This document shows positions 8,774-17,430 of a stretch of DNA of 64,000 nt, piece by piece. Numbering within the stretch: the stretch's first letter is position 1; every line of letters starts with the position of its first letter. Both the position numbers and the translations under genes were made by a program. The DNA comes from Rhodospirillaceae bacterium UBA6219. Its GTDB lineage: Bacteria > Pseudomonadota > Alphaproteobacteria > Rhodospirillales > Magnetospirillaceae. The notes beneath the pieces were generated by a model. That model made no database searches, had not been told where the DNA came from, and saw only the letters and a list, made by a program, of their open reading frames with translations. The stretch lies in the NCBI GenBank assembly GCA_002435715.1, contig DISD01000096.1, forward strand, positions 78,315-142,314, written 5' to 3'.

Positions 8774-9406
8774 TTATATTTCTGTGCTTTCCGCGAGATG
8801 CAGCGCGTCCTCTATATCGACGCCAAGGTAGCGGACCGTGCTCTCGATTTTTGTGTGGCCAAGCAATATCTGCACGGCGCGCAAATTGCCTGTCTGCTTG
8901 TAGATGATGGACGCCTTGGTGCGGCGTAGAGAATGCGTCCCGTAGTCTTCTGGACGCAGACCGATCCCGGTCACCCATTCATCAACCAGACGCGCATACT
9001 GCCGGGTGCTGATATGCTTGGCGTGGTTGATCCTGCTGGGAAACACGAAATCTTCAACCGTCCCTCCTCGATGTTCGAGCCAAGCAAGAATGCTGTTGCG
9101 AGCATGTTCAAGGAGCTCGAACTGAACGGGGCGACCGGTCTTTTGTTGAACGACAATCGCTCGGGAGCGAACCCGACCGCCGCTAATAAGATCGCCAATC
9201 TTCATTTTGACGACATCGCATCCGCGAAGTTTGCTGTCGATCGCCAAATCAAACATTGCACGGTCGCGCAGGCGGCGCTCTTGATCCAACCAGAACCGGA
9301 TAGCCCAGACCTGCTGCGGCTTCAGCGCGCGCTTGGCACCAATCTTTCGTCCTGCGTTCCATGGGCGCTGATCTTTTACGCATGGATCATATTCTGAATG
9401 TCCCAT
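8774..9406 (-). CDS. Small tyrosine recombinase / integrase (catalytic domain only)
   Basis: The 210-aa protein carries all catalytic signatures of tyrosine recombinases: first Arg in KLRGCDVV, Lys in QQKTGRP, HSLRR (His-x-x-Arg), LLGHTKIEST and the nucleophile region VRYLG. The N-terminal core-binding domain usual in phage integrases is very short or absent. The ATG at 9406 was chosen because AAAGGAG lies 8 bp upstream; the frame is open further upstream to 9502. It lies between kdpE and nrdJ with no recognisable phage or transposon cargo, so it may be the survivor of a lost element or a small autonomous integrase. Confidence 0.85.
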   Translation of the reverse strand: MGHSEYDPCVKDQRPWNAGRKIGAKRALKPQQVWAIRFWLDQERRLRDRAMFDLAIDSKLRGCDVVKMKIGDLISGGRVRSRAIVVQQKTGRPVQFELLEHARNSILAWLEHRGGTVEDFVFPSRINHAKHISTRQYARLVDEWVTGIGLRPEDYGTHSLRRTKASIIYKQTGNLRAVQILLGHTKIESTVRYLGVDIEDALHLAESTEI

Positions 9407-9612
9407 AGCCTTTCTCCTTTGGCCAATAGTGACCAGATGGATGGTATAGCCTCGGGGCGTCCGCTTTCTGGATATACGGAAATCGCCTTGAACGTCTTGC
9501 ATGGGCGCAAAGCCGTCCCGCTATGGGTATCGGTAGAGCATCACGCTGCCCTGAATCCCCCTCTTCGAACCCGGTTGAAAACAGGGTGATTCCCCCGGCC
9601 CAGCCGGCGCGT

Positions 9613-9831
9613 CTAAGTCTTCTTCTTGGTGGCCGTCCCGTCAAAGGGGGTTTGGCTCAGCGCAGCCGTCTCGCCCTCGACCTTCAGCGTCTGGGCATAT
9701 TGCTGTCGCCATTCGCTGTCGGTCTGGCCGGAACGCTTGCGCGCCCGGGCGCGTTTCACGCATTCCGCGATCATCTTGTCGGTCGCGCTCTGCTTCTTGG
9801 GCGCCTGTGCAGGCTTCTTGACCTTGGGCAT
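9613..9831 (-). CDS. Small basic hypothetical protein
   Basis: The 72-aa protein is Lys/Arg-rich at both ends (MPKVKKPAQAPKK... and ...TATKKKT) with a short predicted helical centre containing KRARARKRSGQTDSEW. No family is recognised. The ATG at 9831 has a weak GGAAGAG upstream; the frame stays open further upstream without a better start. It sits between the recombinase and the nrdJ terminator and may belong to the same transferred segment. Confidence 0.5.
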   Translation of the reverse strand: MPKVKKPAQAPKKQSATDKMIAECVKRARARKRSGQTDSEWRQQYAQTLKVEGETAALSQTPFDGTATKKKT

Positions 9832-9942
9832 GGACTCTTCCACGGGCTCTGCTGGGATGATTCCCAAAGGAAAGTCAGCATGCGCTCTTGGTCCTGAAAG
9901 AGTCCACTGAACTCGGCCGCGCGGGACTCTCCCCCCAAACAA

Positions 9943-9974
9943 AAAGGCCGGCTTTCTTGCGAAAGCCGGCCTTT
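9943..9974 (-). terminator. Rho-independent terminator of nrdJ
   Basis: A 14-bp perfect stem (arm AAAGGCCGGCTTTC) with loop TTGC lies 48 bp past the nrdJ stop. On the minus strand the stem is followed by T-rich TTTTTGTTTGG, a good intrinsic terminator. The A/T ends of the stem would let it also act on + strand transcripts. Confidence 0.85.
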
Positions 9975-10021
9975 GCAGCCTGGAGTCGAAGAGAGGTTGA
10001 GACGACCCCCGGCTTATGGCG

Positions 10022-13000
10022 TCACGAGCAGCCGGTGGTGCCGCCGCAAGTGTCGCATTTCAGGCAGGTGCCGTTACGCACCAGGGTAAAATTGCCGCAT
10101 TCGGGGCAGGCGTCGCCTTCGTAACCCTTCATGCGGGCCTTCTTGATTTCCTCGGCGCGGGCGTCGAAGGCCTGGATGGCGGTTTCGGCGTCCACCGACA
10201 GGGCCACCTGCGAGGTGGTGACGCTGGTGGTGGCAACATCGGTGGCCATGGCGGTGGCGGCGCCGCCACCATTACCGCCCGACACCACCAGGAACTTGGA
10301 CCGCACGTAACCCTTCGACGTCACGCGTTCCACCACGGCGGCCGCCTTTTCCAACTGGCCTTCGGCATTGCCGCGACCCACCGTGTCGGGGGTCAGATCG
10401 GCCGGTTCCACATGGGCCAGGTCGTTGCGCGACAGATAGGAAATGGCCAGTTCGCGGAAGATGTAATCCAGGATCGAGGTGGCCATCTTGATGGTTTCGT
10501 TGCCTTCCACCATGCCTTGCGGCTCGAAGCGGGTGAAGGTGAAGGCCTCGACGAATTCCTCCAGCGGCACGCCGTATTGCAGGCCGATGGACACGGCGAT
10601 GGCGAAGTTGTTCATCATGGCGCGGAAGGCGGCGCCTTCCTTGTGCATGTCGATGAAGATCTCGCCGACCTTGCCGTCTTCGTATTCGCCGGTGCGCAAG
10701 TAAACCTTGTGACCGCCGACCATGGCCTTTTGGGTGTAGCCCTTGCGGCGGTCGGGCAGCTTGGCGCGGCGGGCCGCGATGACCCGCTCGACGATGCGTT
10801 CGGCGACGATCTCGGCCCGCGCCGCCAACGGCTTGTCGGCGATGTCTTCTTCCAGCGCGCCGGCATCGTCCAGCAGGGCGGCCTGCAAGGGCTGGCTGAG
10901 TTTCGAACCATCACGATACAGCGCATTGGCCTTCAGACCCAGACGCCAGGACAGCATATAGGCCGCCTTGCAATCCTCGACGCTGGCCGAGTTGGGCATG
11001 TTGATGGTCTTGGAAATGGCCCCCGAGATGAAGGGCTGGGCGGCGGCCATCATGTGGATGTGGCTTTGCGCCGACAGGAAGCGCTTGCCGACCTTGCCGC
11101 AGGGGCTGGCACAATCGAACACCGGCAGATGCTCGGCCTTCAGGAAGGGGGCGCCTTCCAGGGTCATGGCACCAGTGCAATAGGTGTTGGCGGCGTCGAT
11201 GTCGTGCTTGGAAAAGCCCAGGAACGACAGCAGGTCGAAGGACAGATCGTCCAACTGGGCCGGGGTCGCCTTCAGCACATCGGTGCAGAACTCGGCACCC
11301 AAAGTGTACTTGTTGAAGACGAACTTGATGTCGAAAGCGGCTTCCAGGGATTGCTCGATCTTTTCCAGCACTTCGTCGGTGAAGCCCTTGGCGCGCAGCT
11401 TGTCGTGGTTGATGCCGGGCGCGTCGCGCAGCGTGGCGTGACCGACGGCGTAACGGATGATCTCGGCGATGTCGCTTTCAGAATAACCCAGCGTGCGCAG
11501 GGCTTCGGGGACCATGCGGTTGATGATCTTGAAGTAACCGCCACCGGCCAGCTTCTTGAACTTCACCAGGGCGAAGTCGGGCTCGATGCCGGTGGTGTCG
11601 CAATCCATCACCAGACCGATGGTGCCGGTCGGCGCCACCACGGTGGCCTGGGCGTTGCGGAAGCCGTGCTTTTCACCCAGTTCCAGAACATGGTCCCAGG
11701 ACAGACGGGCGGCAGCCACCAGCGACTGGTCGGGGCAATTGTCGGCGTCCAGCGGCACCGGCGAAATGTCCAGGCCTTCATAGCCCGAGGTCAGGCCATA
11801 AGCGGCGCGGCGATGGTTGCGCATGACGCGCAGCATGGCCGTGGCATTGGCGGCATAGCCGGGGAAGGCGCCCAGTTCCGCCGACATCTCGGCGGACGTG
11901 ACATAGGCTTCGCCGGTCATCAGCGCCGAGATGGCACCGGTCAGCGCCCGGCCGGTTTCGCTGTCATAAGGAATGCCCGAAGCCATCAGCAGGCCGCCGA
12001 TATTGGCGAAGCCCAGACCCAAGGTGCGGAAGTCATAGGACAACTGGGCGATCTTTTCCGACGGGAACTGCGCCATGGTCACCGAGATTTCCAGCACCAT
12101 GGTCCACAGGCGGCAGGCATGGCGGAAACCATCGATGTCGAACGATCCGTCCTTGCGGCGGAACGACAACAGGTTCAGGGACGCCAGATTGCAGGCGGTG
12201 TCGTCCAGGAACATGTATTCCGAACAGGGATTGGACGCGTTGATGCGGCCCGATTCGGGGCAGGTGTGCCAGTCGTTGATGGTGGTGTCGAACTGGATGC
12301 CCGGATCGGCGCAGGCCCAGGCGGCTTCACCGATCTTTTCCCACAGCTCGCGGGCCTTGACACTTTTCTTGACCTTGTCGCTGGTGCGGTGCTTCAGCAC
12401 CCAGTCGTCGTCCTCGATCACCGCGTTCAGGAAGTCGTCGGTGACGCGCACGGTGTTGTTGGAATTCTGGCCAGACACGGTCAGATAGGCTTCCGAATCC
12501 CAATCGGTGTTGAATTCGGGGAAGGCGATGTCGAAGTAACCCTGGCGGGCGAACTGGATCATGCGCTGGATATAATTTTCCGGCACCATCACCGCACGGG
12601 CGGCCAGAATGGCCTTACGCAGGCGCTTATTGGCCTTGGGGTCGAAGCGGGCGTCGGAATCGGCAGCGCCGTCCCATTCACGCAGCGACGCCATGACTTC
12701 ACCCAGATGCTTCTTGGCCAGTTTGGAACCGGCGACCAGGGCGGCGACCTTCTGTTCCTCGACCACCTTCCAATTGATGAAGGCTTCGATATCGGGGTGG
12801 TCGACGTCGACCACCACCATCTTGGCGGCGCGACGGGTGGTGCCGCCCGACTTGATGGCGCCGGCGGCGCGGTCGCCGATCTTCAAAAAGCTCATCAGGC
12901 CCGACGACTTGCCGCCGCCGGACAGGCGTTCGCCTTCGCCGCGCAGCTTGGTGAAGTTGGTGCCGGTGCCCGAACCGTATTTGAACAGGCGCGCTTCGCG

Positions 13001-13657
13001 CACCCACAGATCCATGATGCCGCCTTCGTTCACCAGATCGTCCTCGATGGACTGGATGAAGCAGGCGTGCGGCTGCGGATGTTCATAGGACGACTTGGAA
13101 CGGGTCAGCTTGCCCGATTTGTAGTCCACATAGAAGTGACCCTGGCCGGGGCCGTCGATGCCATAGGCCCAATGCAGACCGGTGTTGAACCATTGCGGCG
13201 AATTGGGCGCGCCCATCTGGCTGGCCAGCATGAAGGCCATTTCGTCGCGGAAGGTCTGGGCGTCGTCTTCCGAGGTGAAATAGCCACCCTTCCAACCCCA
13301 ATAAGTCCATGTGCCGGCCAGACGGTCGAAGACCTGGGTGGCGCTGGTTTCACCGCTGTAACGTTGCTCGACCGGCAGCGCCTTCAGGGCTTCCTGGTCG
13401 GGTTCGTGGCGCTGCAGCCATTCGGGCACGCCCTTTTCGGCGACGCGCTTCAGGCGGCTGGGAACGCCGGCCTTGCGGAAATACTTTTGCGCCAAAACGT
13501 CGCAGGCCACCTGCGACCAGGTGGCGGGGACGTCGATGTCCTTGGCCTGGAAGACGATCGAGCCGTCGGGATTGCGGATTTCACTGGTCGCCTTGCGGAA
13601 GTCGATACCCGCATATGCGGTCTTACCGGACTTGGTGAAGTGACGCTGGACGCGCAT
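10022..13657 (-). CDS. nrdJ: Adenosylcobalamin-dependent ribonucleoside-diphosphate reductase (class II)
   Basis: NrdJ reduces ribonucleotides to deoxyribonucleotides with vitamin B12 coenzyme and works with or without oxygen. The 1211-aa length fits the large alphaproteobacterial form. The radical-enzyme active-site signature NPCSEYMFLDDTACNLASLN is present, as is a phosphate-binding APTGTIGLV. The C terminus has the zinc-ribbon ACPECGNF...CLKCDTCGG and a redox Cys near the end. An AAGGGG site precedes the ATG. A NrdR box lies about 100 bp upstream, consistent with dNTP-responsive control, and a strong terminator follows. Confidence 0.96.
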   Translation of the reverse strand: MRVQRHFTKSGKTAYAGIDFRKATSEIRNPDGSIVFQAKDIDVPATWSQVACDVLAQKYFRKAGVPSRLKRVAEKGVPEWLQRHEPDQEALKALPVEQRYSGETSATQVFDRLAGTWTYWGWKGGYFTSEDDAQTFRDEMAFMLASQMGAPNSPQWFNTGLHWAYGIDGPGQGHFYVDYKSGKLTRSKSSYEHPQPHACFIQSIEDDLVNEGGIMDLWVREARLFKYGSGTGTNFTKLRGEGERLSGGGKSSGLMSFLKIGDRAAGAIKSGGTTRRAAKMVVVDVDHPDIEAFINWKVVEEQKVAALVAGSKLAKKHLGEVMASLREWDGAADSDARFDPKANKRLRKAILAARAVMVPENYIQRMIQFARQGYFDIAFPEFNTDWDSEAYLTVSGQNSNNTVRVTDDFLNAVIEDDDWVLKHRTSDKVKKSVKARELWEKIGEAAWACADPGIQFDTTINDWHTCPESGRINASNPCSEYMFLDDTACNLASLNLLSFRRKDGSFDIDGFRHACRLWTMVLEISVTMAQFPSEKIAQLSYDFRTLGLGFANIGGLLMASGIPYDSETGRALTGAISALMTGEAYVTSAEMSAELGAFPGYAANATAMLRVMRNHRRAAYGLTSGYEGLDISPVPLDADNCPDQSLVAAARLSWDHVLELGEKHGFRNAQATVVAPTGTIGLVMDCDTTGIEPDFALVKFKKLAGGGYFKIINRMVPEALRTLGYSESDIAEIIRYAVGHATLRDAPGINHDKLRAKGFTDEVLEKIEQSLEAAFDIKFVFNKYTLGAEFCTDVLKATPAQLDDLSFDLLSFLGFSKHDIDAANTYCTGAMTLEGAPFLKAEHLPVFDCASPCGKVGKRFLSAQSHIHMMAAAQPFISGAISKTINMPNSASVEDCKAAYMLSWRLGLKANALYRDGSKLSQPLQAALLDDAGALEEDIADKPLAARAEIVAERIVERVIAARRAKLPDRRKGYTQKAMVGGHKVYLRTGEYEDGKVGEIFIDMHKEGAAFRAMMNNFAIAVSIGLQYGVPLEEFVEAFTFTRFEPQGMVEGNETIKMATSILDYIFRELAISYLSRNDLAHVEPADLTPDTVGRGNAEGQLEKAAAVVERVTSKGYVRSKFLVVSGGNGGGAATAMATDVATTSVTTSQVALSVDAETAIQAFDARAEEIKKARMKGYEGDACPECGNFTLVRNGTCLKCDTCGGTTGCS

Positions 13658-13987
13658 GGGTTCCCCTTTGTTGTCTTAAGTGTGGCACCAACCATCCCCG
13701 CAGGCGGCGAATGCGAAAAGGCGGGAATCCGCAAGGATTCCACCGCTTTGCGCTGCTCACAATATCTTGTGGCTCGCCCCCGACCGAGACGCAGATTATG
13801 CCAATGGGGGTGGCGCATCAACCACATTTTGTCATCGGGATGACTTTTTCACACAGCATATAGTTCGAATAATTATCGCTTTTTATGGGTTTTGAATCCG
13901 ACCCCGGAAGCGCTGGACGGATGGCCCGGCTTTTGCCATAGTCCGGCCCTTGAGAGACTTCCTTTCCATAAGAACAACGAGGGCGTT
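13658..13987. other. 330-bp divergent intergenic region (nrdJ / complex I subunit)
   Basis: This gap carries the promoters for nrdJ (leftward) and the NDUFA12-like gene (rightward). It holds the NrdR box at 13757-13772 and a perfect 7-bp inverted repeat GGAATCC-gcaa-GGATTCC at 13724-13741 between that box and the nrdJ start. Its right half is AT-rich around 13855-13885. I see no gene in it. Confidence 0.6.
13757..13772. promoter_or_regulatory. NrdR box upstream of nrdJ
   Basis: The 16-mer TCACAATATCTTGTGG matches 13 of 16 positions of the known NrdR consensus ACACWATATATWGTGT and has the core CACAA/TTGTG palindrome. NrdR represses ribonucleotide reductase genes when dATP is high. It lies about 100 bp before the nrdJ ATG. 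NrdR sites usually occur in pairs about three helical turns apart; the only second candidate is weak (13819-13834, 10 of 16 matches, 62 bp away). Confidence 0.75.
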
Positions 13988-14338
13988 ATGGCCGGCTTTG
14001 GTACTCTGCTGTTCACCTGGCTCAAGGGCAAATTGGTCGGCACCGACACCGCCGGCAATCGCTATTATATCGAGCGCAGCCCCGCCAAGGGCTGTCGCGC
14101 CCGGCGCTGGGTCATCTATAGCGGTGTGACCGACGCTTCGGCGGTGCCCGCCGAATGGCATGCCTGGCTGCACCACACCGTGGACGCGCCGCTGACCGAT
14201 GCCGAACGTCGCGCCTGGCAAAAGCCGCACGCCATCAACTCCACCGGCACTTCGGGTGCCTATCTGCCGCCCGGTCACCAATTGCGCGGTGGCCAGCGCG
14301 ACCGCGCCACCGGCGATTACGAGGCTTGGCAGCCCTGA
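13988..14338 (+). CDS. NADH:ubiquinone oxidoreductase 17.2 kDa subunit (NDUFA12 family)
   Basis: This is the bacterial homologue of mitochondrial complex I accessory subunit NDUFA12, found in alphaproteobacteria. The 116-aa protein has the family features: LVGTDTAGNRYYIE near the N terminus, RRWVIYSG, and VPAEWHAWLHH, followed by a Pro/Gly-rich tail ending YEAWQP. The ATG at 13988 is the natural start of the conserved region. It heads a run of co-directional genes with two mlaD homologues and a DUF2155 gene, an order common in this class. Confidence 0.9.
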   Translation: MAGFGTLLFTWLKGKLVGTDTAGNRYYIERSPAKGCRARRWVIYSGVTDASAVPAEWHAWLHHTVDAPLTDAERRAWQKPHAINSTGTSGAYLPPGHQLRGGQRDRATGDYEAWQP

Positions 14339-14362
14339 TCCGACGGGAATAGGGGAACTGAC

Positions 14363-14854
14363 ATGGTCACCAAGGGCGGACATCGTGACACCGTAACCGG
14401 CGCCGTCGTCGTCGCTGTGGCGGCGTTGTTGCTGGGCTTGGTGTACATCAAGGATGCCCGCAAGTCGGAAGACGCGGGTTATTCCGTCCTGGCGCGTTTC
14501 AACCGTTTGGACGGGGTCTCCGTCGGCACGCCGGTGCGGCTGTCCGGGGTCAAGATCGGCGCTGTCGCCGAACAAAGCCTTGATCCGGATTTCCGCGCCG
14601 TCACCCGTTTGCGCATCGACCAGGATGTGGGGTTGCCCGCCGATTCGTCGGCCGCCATCCGCACCGACGGCTTGCTGGGCAGTAAATATATCGAGATCGG
14701 CCCCGGCGGCGACGACGACATGCTGAAAAGCGGCGATTCCATCCTCTATACCCAGGATTCCATGGTGATCGAGGAATTGATGGAAAAGATCATCGAGCAG
14801 GGCAAGGGCAAGCGCGGTTATGCCGGCCGTGCCGTTCCCTCGGTCACCAACTAA
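14363..14854 (+). CDS. mlaD: MlaD-like MCE-domain lipid-transport protein (copy 1)
   Basis: MlaD proteins form periplasmic hexameric rings that carry phospholipids for the MlaFEDB system. The 163-aa protein has an N-terminal membrane anchor (about residues 11-29) and one MCE domain (about 37-116) with the typical VSVGTPVRLSGVKIG and TDGLLGSKYIEIGPGG. It is 24 bp after the complex I subunit and 20 bp before a second MCE protein. The ATPase and permease partners lie on the other strand 1-2 kb away. Confidence 0.9.
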   Translation: MVTKGGHRDTVTGAVVVAVAALLLGLVYIKDARKSEDAGYSVLARFNRLDGVSVGTPVRLSGVKIGAVAEQSLDPDFRAVTRLRIDQDVGLPADSSAAIRTDGLLGSKYIEIGPGGDDDMLKSGDSILYTQDSMVIEELMEKIIEQGKGKRGYAGRAVPSVTN

Positions 14855-14874
14855 GCCAGCCCTTGGGGGACATC

Positions 14875-15378
14875 ATGGGACGCAATCTCATCGAAACGAT
14901 CATGGGCGCGGTGGTGCTGGCGGTGGCCGGGTTCTTCCTGGTTTTCGCTTGGCGCCATGCCGGCATGGACGAAATCAAGGGCTATACCATCACCGCCCAA
15001 TTCGCCGGGATCGGCGGCCTGGATGACGGCGCCGACGTGCGCATCAACGGCATCAAGGTGGGTAACGTGGTCAGCCAGGGGCTGGACCCGGTGACTTATA
15101 ACGCCAAGGTCAAGATGATCATTTCCAATGACATCCGGCTGCCCACCGACACCGAGGCCAGCATCACCGCCGAAGGTCTGCTGGGCGGCAAGTACGTCAA
15201 GCTGATTCCCGGCCATGCCGGTGAACGCTTGGCCGAAGGCGCTGAATTGTCCAAGACCAAGGATTACAAATCCATCGAGGAAATGGTTGGCCAGTTGATC
15301 TTCCTGGCCACCGCCGACAGTCCGCCGGCGACGCCGGCCGTTCCGGTGGCGCCTCCGACGGAAGCATCCGGCCAATGA
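14875..15378 (+). CDS. mlaD: MlaD-like MCE-domain lipid-transport protein (copy 2)
   Basis: A second MCE protein of 167 aa with an N-terminal anchor (about residues 8-27) and an MCE domain containing DDGADVRINGIKVGNVV and EGLLGGKYVKLIPG. It is clearly paralogous to the gene just upstream but divergent. The usual alphaproteobacterial set has one mlaD, so two copies may form mixed rings or serve different cargo. The ATG at 14875 is chosen over an in-frame TTG at 14863. Its TGA overlaps the ATG of the next gene. Confidence 0.9.
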   Translation: MGRNLIETIMGAVVLAVAGFFLVFAWRHAGMDEIKGYTITAQFAGIGGLDDGADVRINGIKVGNVVSQGLDPVTYNAKVKMIISNDIRLPTDTEASITAEGLLGGKYVKLIPGHAGERLAEGAELSKTKDYKSIEEMVGQLIFLATADSPPATPAVPVAPPTEASGQ

Positions 15379-15755
15379 TGAAAAAGCTGCTGGGATCAAT
15401 GGCCGCGGTGCTGGTGGCGGTGCCGGCCTGGGCGCAGCAGGTCCCCGAATTGTCGCTGGACATGGCGGTTTTGGGCGGTCTGGACAAGATCACCGCCCGG
15501 GTGGTGACCATCGAGGCCCCGGTGGGCCAACCGGTGCGTTTCGGCACCCTGGAAATCGTCGCGCGCGCCTGCAAGAAGCGTCGGCCCGAGGAAAACCCCG
15601 AAAGCGCCGCCTTTCTGGACATCTGGGACATCAAGCAGGGCCAGCCGGCACAAGGCGTGTTCCGCGGCTGGATGTTCGCCTCCAGCCCGGCGCTGTCGGC
15701 CATGGAACACGCGGTCTATGACGTGTGGGTCCTGGATTGCCGCAAGGCGTCGTAA
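15375..15755 (+). CDS. DUF2155 domain-containing periplasmic protein
   Basis: The 126-aa protein has a cleavable signal peptide (about residues 1-20, ending WAQQ) and a DUF2155 domain with ITARVVTIEAPVGQPVRFG, conserved Cys in VARACKKR and VLDCRK, and FRGWMFASSPAL. The two Cys probably form a disulfide. The family is alphaproteobacterial, of unknown biochemical function, and is commonly found next to MlaD and NDUFA12 homologues as here. The start overlaps the mlaD stop, so it is translationally coupled. Confidence 0.88.
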   Translation: MMKKLLGSMAAVLVAVPAWAQQVPELSLDMAVLGGLDKITARVVTIEAPVGQPVRFGTLEIVARACKKRRPEENPESAAFLDIWDIKQGQPAQGVFRGWMFASSPALSAMEHAVYDVWVLDCRKAS

Positions 15756-15758
15756 AGG

Positions 15759-15876
15759 GTTATTGCGGGCTCTCGCCCGCGCCCAGTTGGGCCGATGCCC
15801 CTTTTATCAATAAAAAGACCGAGGTTTGGAGACCGCGTCTCCAAGCAGGGTGCGGGGCGGCAGCCCCGCATGGGCG
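15759..15876. repeat. Modular hairpin intergenic repeat, copy 1
   Basis: This 118-bp element fills the gap between the convergent DUF2155 and mlaF genes. In order it holds a GCGGGCTCTCGCCCGC palindrome (15765-15780), a GGGCC/GCCCC block, the AT-rich linker TATCAATAAAAA, a TTTGGAGACC...GTCTCCAA hairpin and a GCGGGGC...GCCCCGC hairpin. The same five modules occur in inverted order and orientation at 52384-52512. It is probably a dispersed chromosomal repeat that also acts as a bidirectional terminator. Confidence 0.8.
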
Positions 15877-15880
15877 TTTC

Positions 15881-16660
15881 TTAAGCCCGCAGTTCCATTT
15901 TAATCGGGCCATCCGCTCGGCCGTGGATGAACTGGTCGACGAATTCGTTGCCCGAATGGTCGATGTCCTTGGCGTTCCCCACCCAGATCAGGCGGCCCTT
16001 GTACAACATGGCGATGCGGTCGGCGATCTTGCGGGCCGAAGCCATGTCATGGGTGATGGACAGCGTCGTCGCCCCCAATTCCTTGGTGCATTTGACGATC
16101 AGATCGTTGATCACGTCGGCCATGATCGGGTCCAGCCCAGTGGTGGGCTCGTCGAAAAAGATGATTTCCGGGCTGGTGGCGATGGCGCGGGCCAAGGCGA
16201 CGCGCTTTTGCATGCCGCCCGACAATTCCGCCGGAAACAGCTCGCCCGCCGATTCGGCCAAGCCCACGGCGGCCAGTTTCTCGATGGCGATGTCCTTGGC
16301 CTGAACACGGTTCATGCCGCGCCCCTGGACCAGACCGAAGGCGACGTTTTCCCACACCCGCAGCGAATCGAAAAGTGCGGAGCCCTGGAACAGCATGCCG
16401 AATTTCAGCATCATGCGGTCGCGGTCCTTGGAGCGCATGCCGATGACTTCCTCGCCGTCCACTTTGATGGAACCGCGTTCGGGCCGCAAAATGCCCAGGA
16501 CGGATTTCAGCATCACCGACTTGCCGGTACCCGACCCGCCGATCACCACCACCGATTCGCCCTTTTGGATGGACAGGTCGATGCCGTCCAACACCACCTT
16601 TTTACCAAAGGATTTGTGGACGTCTGAAAGGACGATCTTGGCCGGGGCGCTCATGGTCAT
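15881..16660 (-). CDS. mlaF: Phospholipid ABC transporter ATP-binding protein MlaF
   Basis: MlaF powers phospholipid movement between the inner membrane and the periplasmic MlaD ring. The 259-aa ATPase has Walker A GGSGTGKS, signature LSGGMQKR, Walker B IIFFDEP and the H-loop THDM. The ATG at 16660 overlaps the mlaE TGA (ATGA), so the pair is coupled. The frame is open far upstream, but that part is antisense-frame read-through of mlaE. The mlaD homologues are on the opposite strand across a repeat element. Confidence 0.95.
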   Translation of the reverse strand: MTMSAPAKIVLSDVHKSFGKKVVLDGIDLSIQKGESVVVIGGSGTGKSVMLKSVLGILRPERGSIKVDGEEVIGMRSKDRDRMMLKFGMLFQGSALFDSLRVWENVAFGLVQGRGMNRVQAKDIAIEKLAAVGLAESAGELFPAELSGGMQKRVALARAIATSPEIIFFDEPTTGLDPIMADVINDLIVKCTKELGATTLSITHDMASARKIADRIAMLYKGRLIWVGNAKDIDHSGNEFVDQFIHGRADGPIKMELRA

Positions 16661-17430
16661 TTCCCGAAATAAAGGGCGGTGATGACATAGTTGAAGATCA
16701 GGATCATGATCGCCGCCGACACCACCGAATTGGTGGTTGCCGCACCCACGCCCTGGGCGCCGCCACGCGAATAATAACCGTTGTAGCAGCCCATCAGCGA
16801 GATCACGAAGCCGAAGACGGCGGCCTTGGTCAGGCCGGAAATCACGTCCAGCGGTTCCAGGTATTCCCAGGTGCGCGCCAGATAGGATGACGGGTTGAAG
16901 CCCAGCTTGTAGACGCCGACGATATAGCCGCCGAACACGCCGATGATGTCGGCCACCAACACCAGACAGGGCACCATCAAGAGGCCGGCCAACAGGCGCG
17001 GCGCCACCAGATATTTGAAGGGATTGGTGGAAAGGGTGGTCAAAGCGTCGATCTGTTCGGTCACCCGCATGGTGCCGATCTCGGCCGCCATCGAGGCGCC
17101 GATCCGGCCGGCCACCATCAACCCGGCCAGAACCGGGGCCAACTCGCGGGTCACCGACAGCACGACGACGGTGGCCACCGCGCCTTCGGCGGCGAAACGG
17201 GAAAAGCCGGAATAGGATTGCAGCGCCAGCACCATGCCGGTGAACACCGCGGTCAGACCGACCACCGGCAACGAGTAATAGCCGATCTCGACCATGGCCC
17301 GCAGCATCAGCCGGGGATAGAAGGGCGGACGCACGAGGTGCGAGATGGCGGTGCCGGCAAAGGCCGACAGCCGACCCACATGGGACAGGAAGGCCAGGAA
17401 CACGCGGCCGATGGTCGCCAGGAATTCCAT
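16657..17430 (-). CDS. mlaE: Phospholipid ABC transporter permease MlaE
   Basis: MlaE is the integral membrane permease of the Mla lipid transporter. The 257-aa protein has about five hydrophobic segments and the conserved MlaE features GLTAVFTGMVLALQ, GRIGASMAAEIGTMRVTEQIDAL and a C-terminal NYVITALYFGK. Its start overlaps the alr stop and its stop overlaps the mlaF start, so alr-mlaE-mlaF is read as one unit. Confidence 0.95.
   Translation of the reverse strand: MEFLATIGRVFLAFLSHVGRLSAFAGTAISHLVRPPFYPRLMLRAMVEIGYYSLPVVGLTAVFTGMVLALQSYSGFSRFAAEGAVATVVVLSVTRELAPVLAGLMVAGRIGASMAAEIGTMRVTEQIDALTTLSTNPFKYLVAPRLLAGLLMVPCLVLVADIIGVFGGYIVGVYKLGFNPSSYLARTWEYLEPLDVISGLTKAAVFGFVISLMGCYNGYYSRGGAQGVGAATTNSVVSAAIMILIFNYVITALYFGK

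Noticed and set aside
9525..9600. Possible tRNA gene
   Set aside because: GGTAGAGCA and TTCGAAC are present but too close together, with no acceptor or anticodon stem. Kept only as a possible remnant in the findings.
10016..13843. Open + strand frame of 1275 codons opposite nrdJ
   Set aside because: It is the antisense of a clear, fully conserved nrdJ. In GC-rich DNA the opposite strand often stays open. The product is Gly/His/Gln-rich with no domain.
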